Below are positions 7,494 to 14,259 of a stretch of DNA of 15,530 nucleotides, in pieces. The DNA lies in the NCBI GenBank assembly GCA_964451985.1, contig CAYVKB010000059.1, positions 1 to 15,530 of the forward strand, read 5' to 3'. Numbering within the stretch: the stretch's first letter is position 1; each line of letters starts with the position of its first letter. The notes beneath the pieces were generated by a model, which was not told the DNA's origin, did not search any database, and was given only the letters and a program-made list of their open reading frames with translations. The position numbers and the translations under genes were made by a program. The stretch is from GBS-DC sp964451985 (GTDB taxonomy: Bacteria; Armatimonadota; Fimbriimonadia; Fimbriimonadales; GBS-DC).

Positions 7494-7544
7494 TAAGTGC
7501 GTCCCAACGCCGTTTCATTCGTCATAATATAGCGGAGGATGACA

Positions 7545-9548
7545 ATGACGCGACACGCTTGGACGGTGTTTGTATCACTGATGGTTACGAGCACGCTGGC
7601 GCAAGACGCTTTGCCGATTACGCGCGTGGTGCTGTTTCGGAGCGGTGTGGGCTATATTGAGCGCTTAGGACAAGTGCAAGGCGAGACGAGCCTAACACTG
7701 AGCCTGCGCGAGAATCAGATGAACGATTTACTCAAATCGCTGGTATTGGTCGACTTTGACGGGGGGCAGATACTGCCTGTGCAGTACGCCCCGCGCGACC
7801 CCCTGGCGCGCACTCTCAGTGCGTTCGCGATTAATATCTCTGATAACCCCAGCATGGCGACGCTGCTAAGCCGCCTACGCGGCGCAGCAGTGGAGATTCG
7901 AACCGAGAAAGAGACCCTACAGGGCACCGTTCTGAGCGTGGAGACTCGTAAAATCCCCGCTGACGAGACGACAATGGACCAGCCGTTTGTGAACCTGATG
8001 ACGCGCGAGGGGATGCGCAGCGTCGCGCTGAGCGAGATACGCAACCTGCGTGTGCGCGACGAACGGCTGCAGAAAGAGTTGCAAGACGCCCTCGCCGCGC
8101 TGGGTGCGGGGCTGGACAACACGCGCAAGACTGTCGAGTTACGCCTGCGCGGGCAGGGCACACGGCGCGTGCTGGTCGGCTACCTGACCGAAATGCCTCT
8201 GTGGAAGATGACCTATCGGCTGGTCATCGGCGAGGGCGAGCCGCTGCTGCAAGGCTGGGCGATTGTCGAAAACACCACCGACGAGGACTGGCGCAACGTG
8301 CGCGTGGAGCTGGTCTCTGGACGCCCCGTGAGCTTCATTCAGAACCTGTATGAGCCGGTGTATCCCCAACGCCCGCGTGTACAGACTCAAACCGATGCGG
8401 CATTACTGCCCAACGCGCCCGAAGCCGCGATGCGCAAGCAGGAGGAGCAAGCGCTTCAAATGGCGATGCCCGGCGCAGCCCTAGAATCTCCCGGGTTTGG
8501 CGGCTCAGGACGCCGTGCCGGTGCGCCGTTGCCCGCCCTGCCCGACGCTGACGCCGCTCTGCGCGAAAGCATTATCGAGATGGCGACCGGGCAAGAGCGC
8601 GGCGCACTGTTCGATTACCGCATTGACCAGCCCGTCACGATTATGCGCCAACAATCGGCGATGCTGCCCGTCATCAGCCGCACAGTGCAGGCTGAAACCA
8701 TCTCGCTCTATAACCCCATCGACCATCCGCGCCACCCCTTCTTCGGCGTCAAACTCACTAACACCACCGACCTGACGTTGATGGAGGGACCCGTCACGGT
8801 TTACCTGAACGGTTCCTACGGAGGCGACGCTCAGCTGACCACGCTGGAGGCGAAGGGCGAGCGTGTGCTGACCTTCGCGCTGGATTTGGGCGTGGAAGTT
8901 GCGCGCGACCGTGAGAACCTCACCTCGCAGCAGGTCTCGGTCAAAATCGTGAGCGGCGTGCTGGAGCAACGCATCCAGTTGCGCCGCGAGAACGAGTACC
9001 GAATCGAGAACCGTGATACCAAACCGCGCACGCTAATCATCGAGCAGCCCTACGACGGCGAGTGGGAGCTGGTGCAGCCGCGCGACGCCGAGCGCACCGC
9101 GAACTTCCATCGATTCCGAGTCAGCCTTCAGCCGCAGCAAACGCAAACTCTCAAAGTCGTGGAGCAGACTACCCAGCAGGAGACCATCGCGCTGCTGCAA
9201 GCCGACGACACCGCGATTCGCGTGTTTCTGCAGAATCAGCAACTCAGCGAACCGATTCGGCAGGCGTTGGCAAGCATCCTGAACCGCCGACGCGCGATTG
9301 CCAACCTCGACGCCGAGATACAGCAGCAGGAGTCGACCATCCGCGCCATCACCGACGACCAGGCGCGCATCCGCGAGAACATGCGCCAACTCGACCGCAA
9401 CTCCGAGCTGTACCGCCAATATGTGCAAAAACTCACGCAGCAGGAGCGAGAGATTGAAGAGGCACGCCGCGCTGTGCAACGCCTGCGCGAACAAAAAGCA
9501 CGCGCCCAACGCGAGCTGAACGAGTATGTTGCGGGGTTGAATTTATGA
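7545..9548 (+). CDS. Secreted DUF4139-type protein with C-terminal coiled coil
   Basis: A 667-residue exported protein. The signal peptide (MTRHAWTVFVSLMVTSTLAQ, cleavage near residue 19-21) is followed by an N-terminal beta domain whose ITRVVLFRSGVGYIER and LRENQMNDLLKSLVLVD resemble the front part of DUF4139 proteins. DUF4139 features cover about 205-470: VGYLTEMPLWKMTYRLVI, VENTTDEDWRNVRVELVSG, and after a low-complexity Ala/Gly/Pro loop (about 285-345) the YNPIDHP and LTNTTDLTLMEGPVTVYLNG strands. The last 80 residues are a charged coiled coil (LDAEIQQQESTIRAI to REQKARAQRELNEY). GGAGG is directly against an ATG at 7539 but 6 nt before the ATG at 7545, so 7545 is chosen. DUF4139 proteins are widespread in envelope contexts but have no established reaction. 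It is transcribed divergently from recG and alone. Confidence 0.85.
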   Translation: MTRHAWTVFVSLMVTSTLAQDALPITRVVLFRSGVGYIERLGQVQGETSLTLSLRENQMNDLLKSLVLVDFDGGQILPVQYAPRDPLARTLSAFAINISDNPSMATLLSRLRGAAVEIRTEKETLQGTVLSVETRKIPADETTMDQPFVNLMTREGMRSVALSEIRNLRVRDERLQKELQDALAALGAGLDNTRKTVELRLRGQGTRRVLVGYLTEMPLWKMTYRLVIGEGEPLLQGWAIVENTTDEDWRNVRVELVSGRPVSFIQNLYEPVYPQRPRVQTQTDAALLPNAPEAAMRKQEEQALQMAMPGAALESPGFGGSGRRAGAPLPALPDADAALRESIIEMATGQERGALFDYRIDQPVTIMRQQSAMLPVISRTVQAETISLYNPIDHPRHPFFGVKLTNTTDLTLMEGPVTVYLNGSYGGDAQLTTLEAKGERVLTFALDLGVEVARDRENLTSQQVSVKIVSGVLEQRIQLRRENEYRIENRDTKPRTLIIEQPYDGEWELVQPRDAERTANFHRFRVSLQPQQTQTLKVVEQTTQQETIALLQADDTAIRVFLQNQQLSEPIRQALASILNRRRAIANLDAEIQQQESTIRAITDDQARIRENMRQLDRNSELYRQYVQKLTQQEREIEEARRAVQRLREQKARAQRELNEYVAGLNL

Positions 9549-9625
9549 AAACGCATCGTGAAGCCACCTTGCCTGCTAGCCGCACGCCCAGCTGGAGCGA
9601 GACTCCCGCCAAGCTTAAACAGTCT

Positions 9626-10156
9626 TTAGAACCAGCGTTGCATTTTGCGTGCGGTGATGATTTCGGTGTTCATGCCCACCCAGTGCAGGCTGCCCGCGTA
9701 GCGTCCGTGTTCCATCTTTATACAGCGGTCCATAACCACGGTTAGCCCCGCTTGTTCGGCGCGGGCGGCGGCGTCTAAGTGGATAATCCGCAGCTGGAAC
9801 CACACGCACTTTGCGCCGATTTCGATGGCTTGCTCCACAATCGCGGGGCATTCGGGCGCAGGGCGGAAGATGTCCACCACATCCACAGACTCCAGGATGC
9901 TGCGCAAGTCGGGATAGCACCGCTCGCCCAGAATCGTGTCCGCTTTGGGATTGACAGGGATACAGCGGTAGCCCTCCGATTGCAGGTAGCTCATCACCAT
10001 ATGGCTGGCTTTGTAAGAGTCGGTTGATGCGCCGACAATGGCAATCGTGCGCGCCTCACGCAGCACGCGCCTTATGATGCTTGGCTCCTGATACCGCGCC
10101 TGCAACTCTGGCGGTAGCACCGTGTTCAACCGAATTGCGCTGGCTAAGGTCTCCAC
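9626..10156 (-). CDS. CoA-binding (Rossmann-fold) protein, YccU-like
   Basis: A 176-residue cytoplasmic protein of the small CoA-binding family, related to the CoA-binding domain of succinyl-CoA synthetase. The nucleotide-binding strand-loop is TIAIVGASTDSYKASHMV (about 37-54), followed by GYRCIPVNPKADTILGERCYPDLRSI and DVVDIFRPAPECPAIVEQAI. KCVWFQLRIIHLDAAARAEQAG and VVMDRCIKMEHGRY near the end are typical family signatures. The start is a GTG at 10154-10156: no in-frame ATG precedes the conserved region and no Shine-Dalgarno is present, but TATAAT lies 7 nt upstream, so the mRNA probably begins at or next to the start codon. The 3' end converges on the DUF4139-type gene with a 77-bp gap that holds no clear terminator. 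The physiological ligand role is unknown. Confidence 0.92.
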   Translation of the reverse strand: METLASAIRLNTVLPPELQARYQEPSIIRRVLREARTIAIVGASTDSYKASHMVMSYLQSEGYRCIPVNPKADTILGERCYPDLRSILESVDVVDIFRPAPECPAIVEQAIEIGAKCVWFQLRIIHLDAAARAEQAGLTVVMDRCIKMEHGRYAGSLHWVGMNTEIITARKMQRWF

Positions 10157-10163
10157 GCAGGCG

Positions 10164-10193
10164 ATTATACCTGTTTACATCGAAGTCTGTCCG
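10164..10193 (-). promoter_or_regulatory. Promoter giving a leaderless mRNA for the CoA-binding gene
   Basis: On the minus strand a perfect TATAAT (10164-10169) ends 7 nt before the GTG start codon. CGGACA (10188-10193), 18 nt upstream of the box, matches TTGACA at four of six positions. With the usual distance from -10 box to start site, transcription would begin at the first base of GTG or one base before it. Confidence 0.6.
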
Positions 10194-10227
10194 TTTTTAG
10201 GGGTTTTGAGAGTCTACCTAATTTGTT

Positions 10228-11187
10228 ATGAAAGGGAGTCGGCTTCTATTGGGATTGGCAGGCGCGGTGACTGCACTCAGCCTCGCATCGGCGCAACTGT
10301 ATGACTTCACCGTCGTCGCCCCGCCCAGCGGGATTAGCGGAAACCTCTCTATTTCCGCCCGAACGCAGGGCACGCTCGTAGGAAACTACGACCCGGACAC
10401 GAACCCCACTGGCACGCGCACGAAGCCGGGGATCTTCGGTTCGTTCGGACCGACCGAGAACGTGCCCGTGAATGTGAGGCTCGGCGCAGCAATCGGCGGG
10501 AATATCAATCGGCAGGCAGGGGGAACCTTCCGCGCCACGGTGGACGGCGTCAACAACGTGATTACTTTTGAGAACCTGTCGGTTAACTTTCTAGCGAACG
10601 GTCCTGCTGTATTGCCCGTCACACTGACAATAGCGGGAGAGTCCTTCCGCACGCGCAACCCAACTTCCACCTACATTTTGCCCAGTCAAGGCATCAGCTT
10701 CCCGATTGGCACGGTGAACCTGAGCCAATTCACAGCGGAGCAGACGGGCGTCGGTGCGGGCGTGCTGACCCCCACAGGGCCTGACCAGTACGACTTCACG
10801 GCAGGCGTGCAGGTAGACTTGACCATCGCAGCGGACTTGCTGGGCAACCCGCTCGGACAGACCATTCCGTTCGTGCTGCCGCTGCAGGGGCAGGTGGTGG
10901 TGAACGGCAACGATGCGCTGATTACCTCGCTACAGCAGATTAACTTCTCGCAGGCATTCGAACCGAATCTGGATTTGCCCCCGTTCGAGTTCGGCTTGCC
11001 TACGATTCTGCCACCAGGCAGTACAGCGAACCTGATTTTCGACCTGACGCTGGACGAGATTGAGTTCAACGTCGACCTCGATGTGAACCTGCGTGCGGAA
11101 GGGCTGCTGGTTCCTGAACCGGCGAGCCTGACGGCGTTGGGTGTGGGCTTGGCGGCGCTGTGGCGACGCCGACGGGCACAAGCCTGA
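10228..11187 (+). CDS. Secreted PEP-CTERM protein
   Basis: A 319-residue exported protein. It has a signal peptide (MKGSRLLLGLAGAVTALSLA, probable cleavage after ASA at 22), an Asn/Thr/Gly-rich body with many beta-strand-like stretches, and a C-terminal PEP-CTERM signal from residue 295 (VPEPAS, a short hydrophobic stretch, RRRRAQA). Repeated acidic strands near the end (FDLTLDEIEFNVDLDVNLR) suggest a beta-sandwich or beta-helix. It has no similarity that I can see to the other PEP-CTERM protein apart from the sorting tail. No Shine-Dalgarno precedes the ATG (the preceding bases are TACCTAATTTGTT), so initiation may be leaderless or SD-independent. It is divergent from the CoA-binding gene across 71 bp. 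Its function is unknown beyond probable exosortase-dependent surface sorting. Confidence 0.85.
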   Translation: MKGSRLLLGLAGAVTALSLASAQLYDFTVVAPPSGISGNLSISARTQGTLVGNYDPDTNPTGTRTKPGIFGSFGPTENVPVNVRLGAAIGGNINRQAGGTFRATVDGVNNVITFENLSVNFLANGPAVLPVTLTIAGESFRTRNPTSTYILPSQGISFPIGTVNLSQFTAEQTGVGAGVLTPTGPDQYDFTAGVQVDLTIAADLLGNPLGQTIPFVLPLQGQVVVNGNDALITSLQQINFSQAFEPNLDLPPFEFGLPTILPPGSTANLIFDLTLDEIEFNVDLDVNLRAEGLLVPEPASLTALGVGLAALWRRRRAQA

Positions 11188-11194
11188 AACAGCG

Positions 11195-11255
11195 CTTGAC
11201 AGGAGCGGTTTGCAACCGTGAAGTCGTGAGGTCTTAAAATCGCTCCTGTCTCAAG
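11195..11255. repeat. Long-loop inverted repeat after the PEP-CTERM gene
   Basis: GACAGGAGCG (11198-11207) is the exact complement of CGCTCCTGTC (11241-11250). The flanking CTT and AAG extend the pairing if a 2-nt bulge is allowed. The 33-nt loop begins with its own small hairpin (CGGTT TGC AACCG, 11206-11218), which competes for two bases of the large stem. A T-rich stretch follows (ATTTTGCGTTTTT). It could be a complex terminator for the PEP-CTERM gene or a regulatory structure for the downstream gene. Confidence 0.5.
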
Positions 11256-11291
11256 ATAGGATTTTGCGTTTTTCTCACGAATTCACCTTCT

Positions 11292-12146
11292 ATGCGTTGG
11301 ATAGCCCCTCTAATCTTCGGGATGCTGTGGACACCGAGCGTCGCGCAGCGGGTGTGTCTGCTGGGCTGCGGAGAAACCTCGCGTGACCACGCCTATCGAG
11401 ACGCACTGCAGGCGCACGGGCTAACCGTGGTGTGGATTACGCCCTATCATCAGTTCAACCAGACAAACGCGCTCCAGAATTGCGATGTGGTGGTTCTGAC
11501 ACCGCTTCTGGAAGCGGTGAATATGCCCTTTAGTGCCCAGAGCGCACTGGAATTGTGGATACTCGGAGGCGGGGGGCTCATTACAATAGAGTGGACGCTC
11601 TGGTTCAGACGTCAAGCGAACCTTTTCGTGGGGCTAAGCGATGTTTTGCCAGCAACCGCTCAACCGTCGAACCAGCAACGCGAAGTCCGCTACATTCAGC
11701 AGACCCACGACCCCACCCTCAACGCGGGTTTGGGCGCGACACTTCGCTTAGGGGTTCTGAAAGAGACGCATATTCAGGCGCACCCGAACGCGACGGTGTT
11801 CTACCGCAGCGACCACGCTGCAAACAGCGTAGGTGTCGTGGGCTGGCAGGTAGGCGCGGGCAGAGTCATCAGCCTCTCGATCGCACTGGGCGCGGGCAGC
11901 TCCGCTGAGCTGGCTCATCCACAAGCCGCGCGCCTGCTGGCGAACGCCGTGCGCTGGGCGGCGGGCAACGCCTGTACGCCCACTCAAGGCGACGCTAACC
12001 GCGACGGCTGCACCGATGATGCCGATTTGCTGAGCGTGCTATTCGTCTTTGGCGGTTCTGGCGGCGAAGCCGATGTGAACTGCGACGGCACAGTGGACGA
12101 CGCCGACCTGCTGATTGTGCTGTTCAACTTCGGAAGCGGGTGCTGA
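11292..12146 (+). CDS. Secreted protein with amidotransferase/ThuA-like fold and dockerin-type tail
   Basis: A 284-residue exported protein with a signal peptide (MRWIAPLIFGMLWTPSVA). The body (about 20-225) looks like a class I glutamine amidotransferase-like or ThuA-like alpha/beta domain. RVCLLGCGETSRDHAYRDAL opens the first strand and helix, NCDVVVLTP follows, ALELWILGGGGLITIEW is the typical glycine-rich strand, and GWQVGAGRVISLSIALG plus HPQAARLLANAVRWAAG close the fold. No catalytic Cys nucleophile is evident in the expected elbow. The last 57 residues carry two calcium-binding loops typical of dockerin type I repeats (DANRDGCTDDADLL and DVNCDGTVDDADLL), each followed by a similar hydrophobic helix (VLFVFG, VLFNFG). 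Many such tails occur in phyla without cellulosomes, so they may simply be surface-attachment modules. No Shine-Dalgarno precedes the ATG. Confidence 0.8.
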   Translation: MRWIAPLIFGMLWTPSVAQRVCLLGCGETSRDHAYRDALQAHGLTVVWITPYHQFNQTNALQNCDVVVLTPLLEAVNMPFSAQSALELWILGGGGLITIEWTLWFRRQANLFVGLSDVLPATAQPSNQQREVRYIQQTHDPTLNAGLGATLRLGVLKETHIQAHPNATVFYRSDHAANSVGVVGWQVGAGRVISLSIALGAGSSAELAHPQAARLLANAVRWAAGNACTPTQGDANRDGCTDDADLLSVLFVFGGSGGEADVNCDGTVDDADLLIVLFNFGSGC

Positions 12147-12158
12147 GTCTAACAAAAG

Positions 12159-12183
12159 CAGGGGCGCGATGACCACGCCCCTG
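12159..12183 (+). terminator. GC-rich hairpin after the dockerin-tailed gene
   Basis: CAGGGGCG (12159-12166) pairs perfectly with CGCCCCTG (12176-12183) around a 9-nt loop, starting 13 nt after the TGA. There is no T-run on the plus-strand side, whereas on the minus strand it would be followed by CTTTTGTT. It is best read as a transcription barrier between the dockerin gene and rpsB, but it is not a textbook intrinsic terminator for the plus strand. Confidence 0.5.
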
Positions 12184-12214
12184 TCCTGCATAATAACGAT
12201 ACCTCGGAGTCAGG

Positions 12215-12381
12215 TATACTCTCAGCCATCACATACCACGCCCGACGCGCGAGGGTGTCTCAGCCCTCGGTGGCTTGGACAGTCCTGTTCAAGCGCACCG
12301 CACAGACAGGATTATTCGCGCTACAGGTTGAGATTGTAAGCGCGGTAAACGGCGTGGGAGGAACTAACCCGGAGGCTAACT
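12215..12381 (+). promoter_or_regulatory. Structured rpsB leader with candidate promoter
   Basis: A TATACT box at 12215-12220, without a convincing -35, may start a leader of about 155 nt before rpsB. Three successive hairpins can be drawn: CGAGGG/CCCTCG (12250-12269), CTTGGAC/GTTCAAG with one G-U pair (12274-12293), and CGCGCT/AGCGCG (12317-12344). The leader ends with GGAGG 6 nt before the ATG. S2 is known to repress its own mRNA in E. coli through an rpsB leader; an equivalent role here is inference. Confidence 0.45.
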
Positions 12382-13290
12382 ATGGCAGAACTAAGTATGC
12401 GCGACCTTTTGGAAGCGGGCGTCCACTTTGGGCATCCCACCCGCAAGTGGCACCCCAATATGCGCCGCTACATCTACGGTGCACGCAGCGGTATCCATAT
12501 CATCGACCTGCATAAAACCATTGAAATGTTCAACAAGGCCCAGCGCGCGGTGAAAGAGATTGTGAACAACGGCGGGCACGTGCTGTTCGTGGGCACAAAA
12601 AAGCAAGCCCGCGATGTCATCAAAGAAGCCGCCCTCCGCAGCCGGCAGTACCATATCACCTACCGCTGGCTCGGCGGCACGCTGACCAACTTCCGCACTA
12701 TCCAGTCCCGCGTAAAGCGTCTCAAGGAACTGGAGCGTATGATCCACGAGGGCGAGCTGGATCGCATCCCCAAAAAGGAGGCGTCCCGCCTGCGCAAAGA
12801 GTACGAGAAACTGGAGCGCAACCTCGGCGGCGTCAAAGATATGCCCAAACTCCCGTCCGCGCTGTTTTTAGTTGACCTCAAGGAGGAGCATACCGCTGTC
12901 GCAGAGGCGCGCAAACTGGGCATCGTCACCATCGCGATTGTGGACACGAACTGCAACCCCGATGAGGTGGACTATCCCATTCCGGGCAACGACGACGCGA
13001 TTCGTGCCATCCGCCTGATCGCTGGGCGCATCGCCGACGCGATTATCGAGGAGAAACAGCTCGAGTGGCAGGGCGCGGAGGTTGAGCCTCTCCAAGAGAT
13101 GCCTATCGTAGAAGTAGAAGCCCCGCTCCCGCCCGAACAGGTCGCGGAGTTCGGCAAGATGTTCGGCGAGGAGATTAACTCCGCTGGAACTAGCCAACCC
13201 GTACCCACTTCGGATGAGGAGATAATGGGCAAAGAATGGGAACTGATGAAACGACACCGTCTGGAAGATCTGGAGGAGGAATATCGATGA
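12382..13290 (+). CDS. rpsB: 30S ribosomal protein S2
   Basis: A 302-residue ribosomal protein of the small-subunit head/platform, needed for assembly with S1. Family signatures are clear: LLEAGVHFGHPTRKWHPNMRRYIYG (abridged) near the N terminus, HIIDLHKT, VLFVGTKKQA, YRWLGGTLTNF, LPSALFLVDLKEE, and VDTNCNPDEVDYPIPGNDDA. The globular core ends near residue 227. An extra tail of about 75 residues follows, acidic in its first part and highly charged at the end (MKRHRLEDLEEEYR), making the protein longer than typical S2 proteins of about 230-260 residues. GGAGG lies 6 nt before the ATG. The stop overlaps the tsf start by 4 nt (ATGA), the standard coupled rpsB-tsf arrangement. Confidence 0.98.
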   Translation: MAELSMRDLLEAGVHFGHPTRKWHPNMRRYIYGARSGIHIIDLHKTIEMFNKAQRAVKEIVNNGGHVLFVGTKKQARDVIKEAALRSRQYHITYRWLGGTLTNFRTIQSRVKRLKELERMIHEGELDRIPKKEASRLRKEYEKLERNLGGVKDMPKLPSALFLVDLKEEHTAVAEARKLGIVTIAIVDTNCNPDEVDYPIPGNDDAIRAIRLIAGRIADAIIEEKQLEWQGAEVEPLQEMPIVEVEAPLPPEQVAEFGKMFGEEINSAGTSQPVPTSDEEIMGKEWELMKRHRLEDLEEEYR

Positions 13291-14159
13291 GCATTAGCCC
13301 TCAGCTAATTAAGGAACTGCGCGACGAGACCGGCGCAGGATTTATGGACTGCAAAAGTGCGCTGGAGCAAGCGGGCGGCGATATGGAGAAAGCCCGCCTG
13401 ATTCTTCGCGAGAAAGGTGCAATTGTCGCCAGCAAGCGCGCCAGCAAGGAAGTGAATCAGGGCGTGATTGCGGGCTTGGTCAGCGACGACGGGCGCACCG
13501 GCGCGCTGATCGACCTGCGCTGCGAGACCGATTTCGTGGCGCGTAACGAGGAGTTCCAGAACCTCGCCGCCGAGCTGCTACAACACGTGATGGCGGTCGG
13601 CGAAGAGGGCAAGATGGACACGATTATGCAACGCCCCGCGCTCAGCGACAGCAGCATCACCGTCGAGAAGCAAATCGAAATCGCTATCGGCAAGACAGGC
13701 GAGCGCATCGCATTCCAGAACTACGCTATCGCCCGCGTGCCCGACGGTGAGAACGGCGTGGTGGACATCTACATCCACCACAACAAGCTCGTCGGCGTGA
13801 TGGTGGTACTCACGGGCAGCGCTGACCTAGCGGCGATGCAGAACGTTGCCCACGAAATCGCCATCCAAATCGCGTGGAGCATGCCGCAGTACCTCTCTCG
13901 AGAGGAGATTCCCGCCGAGACGCTGCAGCAGGAGCTAGAAATCGAGAAGCAGCGCGCGATGAACGAGGGCAAGCCCGAAAACGTCGCCGAGAACATCGCC
14001 CGCGGGCGCGTGAACAAGAACTTCGTGCAAAAAGTCGCCCTGCTGGAGCAGCCGTTTTACAAGGACGAGTCGAAGACTATCGGCGATTTGCTCAAAGCCG
14101 TCGGTCCCGACCTGAAAATCGTGCGCTTCGTGCGTATGGAAGTGGGCAGCTCGGCGTAG
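13287..14159 (+). CDS. tsf: Translation elongation factor Ts
   Basis: A 290-residue guanine-nucleotide exchange factor for EF-Tu. The N-terminal UBA-like domain reads ELRDETGAGFMDCKSALEQA, the EF-Tu contact motif is TDFVARN (81-87), and the C-terminal end VALLEQPFYKDESKTIGDLL is typical of the dimerisation-domain border. The length is normal. The frame is open upstream, but the ATG at 13287 is chosen because homology begins there, GGAGGAGG lies just before it, and it overlaps the rpsB stop. It is followed by a GC-rich hairpin and then a convergent gene. The pyrH and frr genes that often follow tsf are absent here. Confidence 0.98.
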   Translation: MSISPQLIKELRDETGAGFMDCKSALEQAGGDMEKARLILREKGAIVASKRASKEVNQGVIAGLVSDDGRTGALIDLRCETDFVARNEEFQNLAAELLQHVMAVGEEGKMDTIMQRPALSDSSITVEKQIEIAIGKTGERIAFQNYAIARVPDGENGVVDIYIHHNKLVGVMVVLTGSADLAAMQNVAHEIAIQIAWSMPQYLSREEIPAETLQQELEIEKQRAMNEGKPENVAENIARGRVNKNFVQKVALLEQPFYKDESKTIGDLLKAVGPDLKIVRFVRMEVGSSA

Positions 14160-14175
14160 TCCCATCACGAAGTTC

Positions 14176-14199
14176 TCCCCCTCCTCATCAGGAGGGGGA
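14176..14199 (+). terminator. GC-rich hairpin between tsf and the convergent gene
   Basis: TCCCCCTCCT (14176-14185) pairs perfectly with AGGAGGGGGA (14190-14199) around a 4-nt loop, giving a very stable 10-bp stem starting 17 nt after the tsf stop. It may end transcription of rpsB-tsf, and possibly of the convergent gene too, though neither side has a long T-run. The rest of the 100-bp gap shows nothing else. Confidence 0.65.
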
Positions 14200-14259
14200 C
14201 TTATCACCCAGATTGGCATCTAAGTCGATTCACGTCCAGACAGAGTTTCCCAATCACTG

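Noticed and set aside
7523..7530. Promoter for the DUF4139-type gene (CATAATAT)
   Set aside because: It is -10-like, but no -35 is found at proper spacing and it would leave a very short leader containing the GGAGG; not enough support for a separate feature.
9545..9745. 66-codon plus-strand frame whose ATG overlaps the stop of the DUF4139-type gene
   Set aside because: The ATGA overlap is tempting, but there is no ribosome-binding site of its own, the composition is not protein-like, and it runs 120 nt into the 3' end of the well-supported CoA-binding gene on the other strand.
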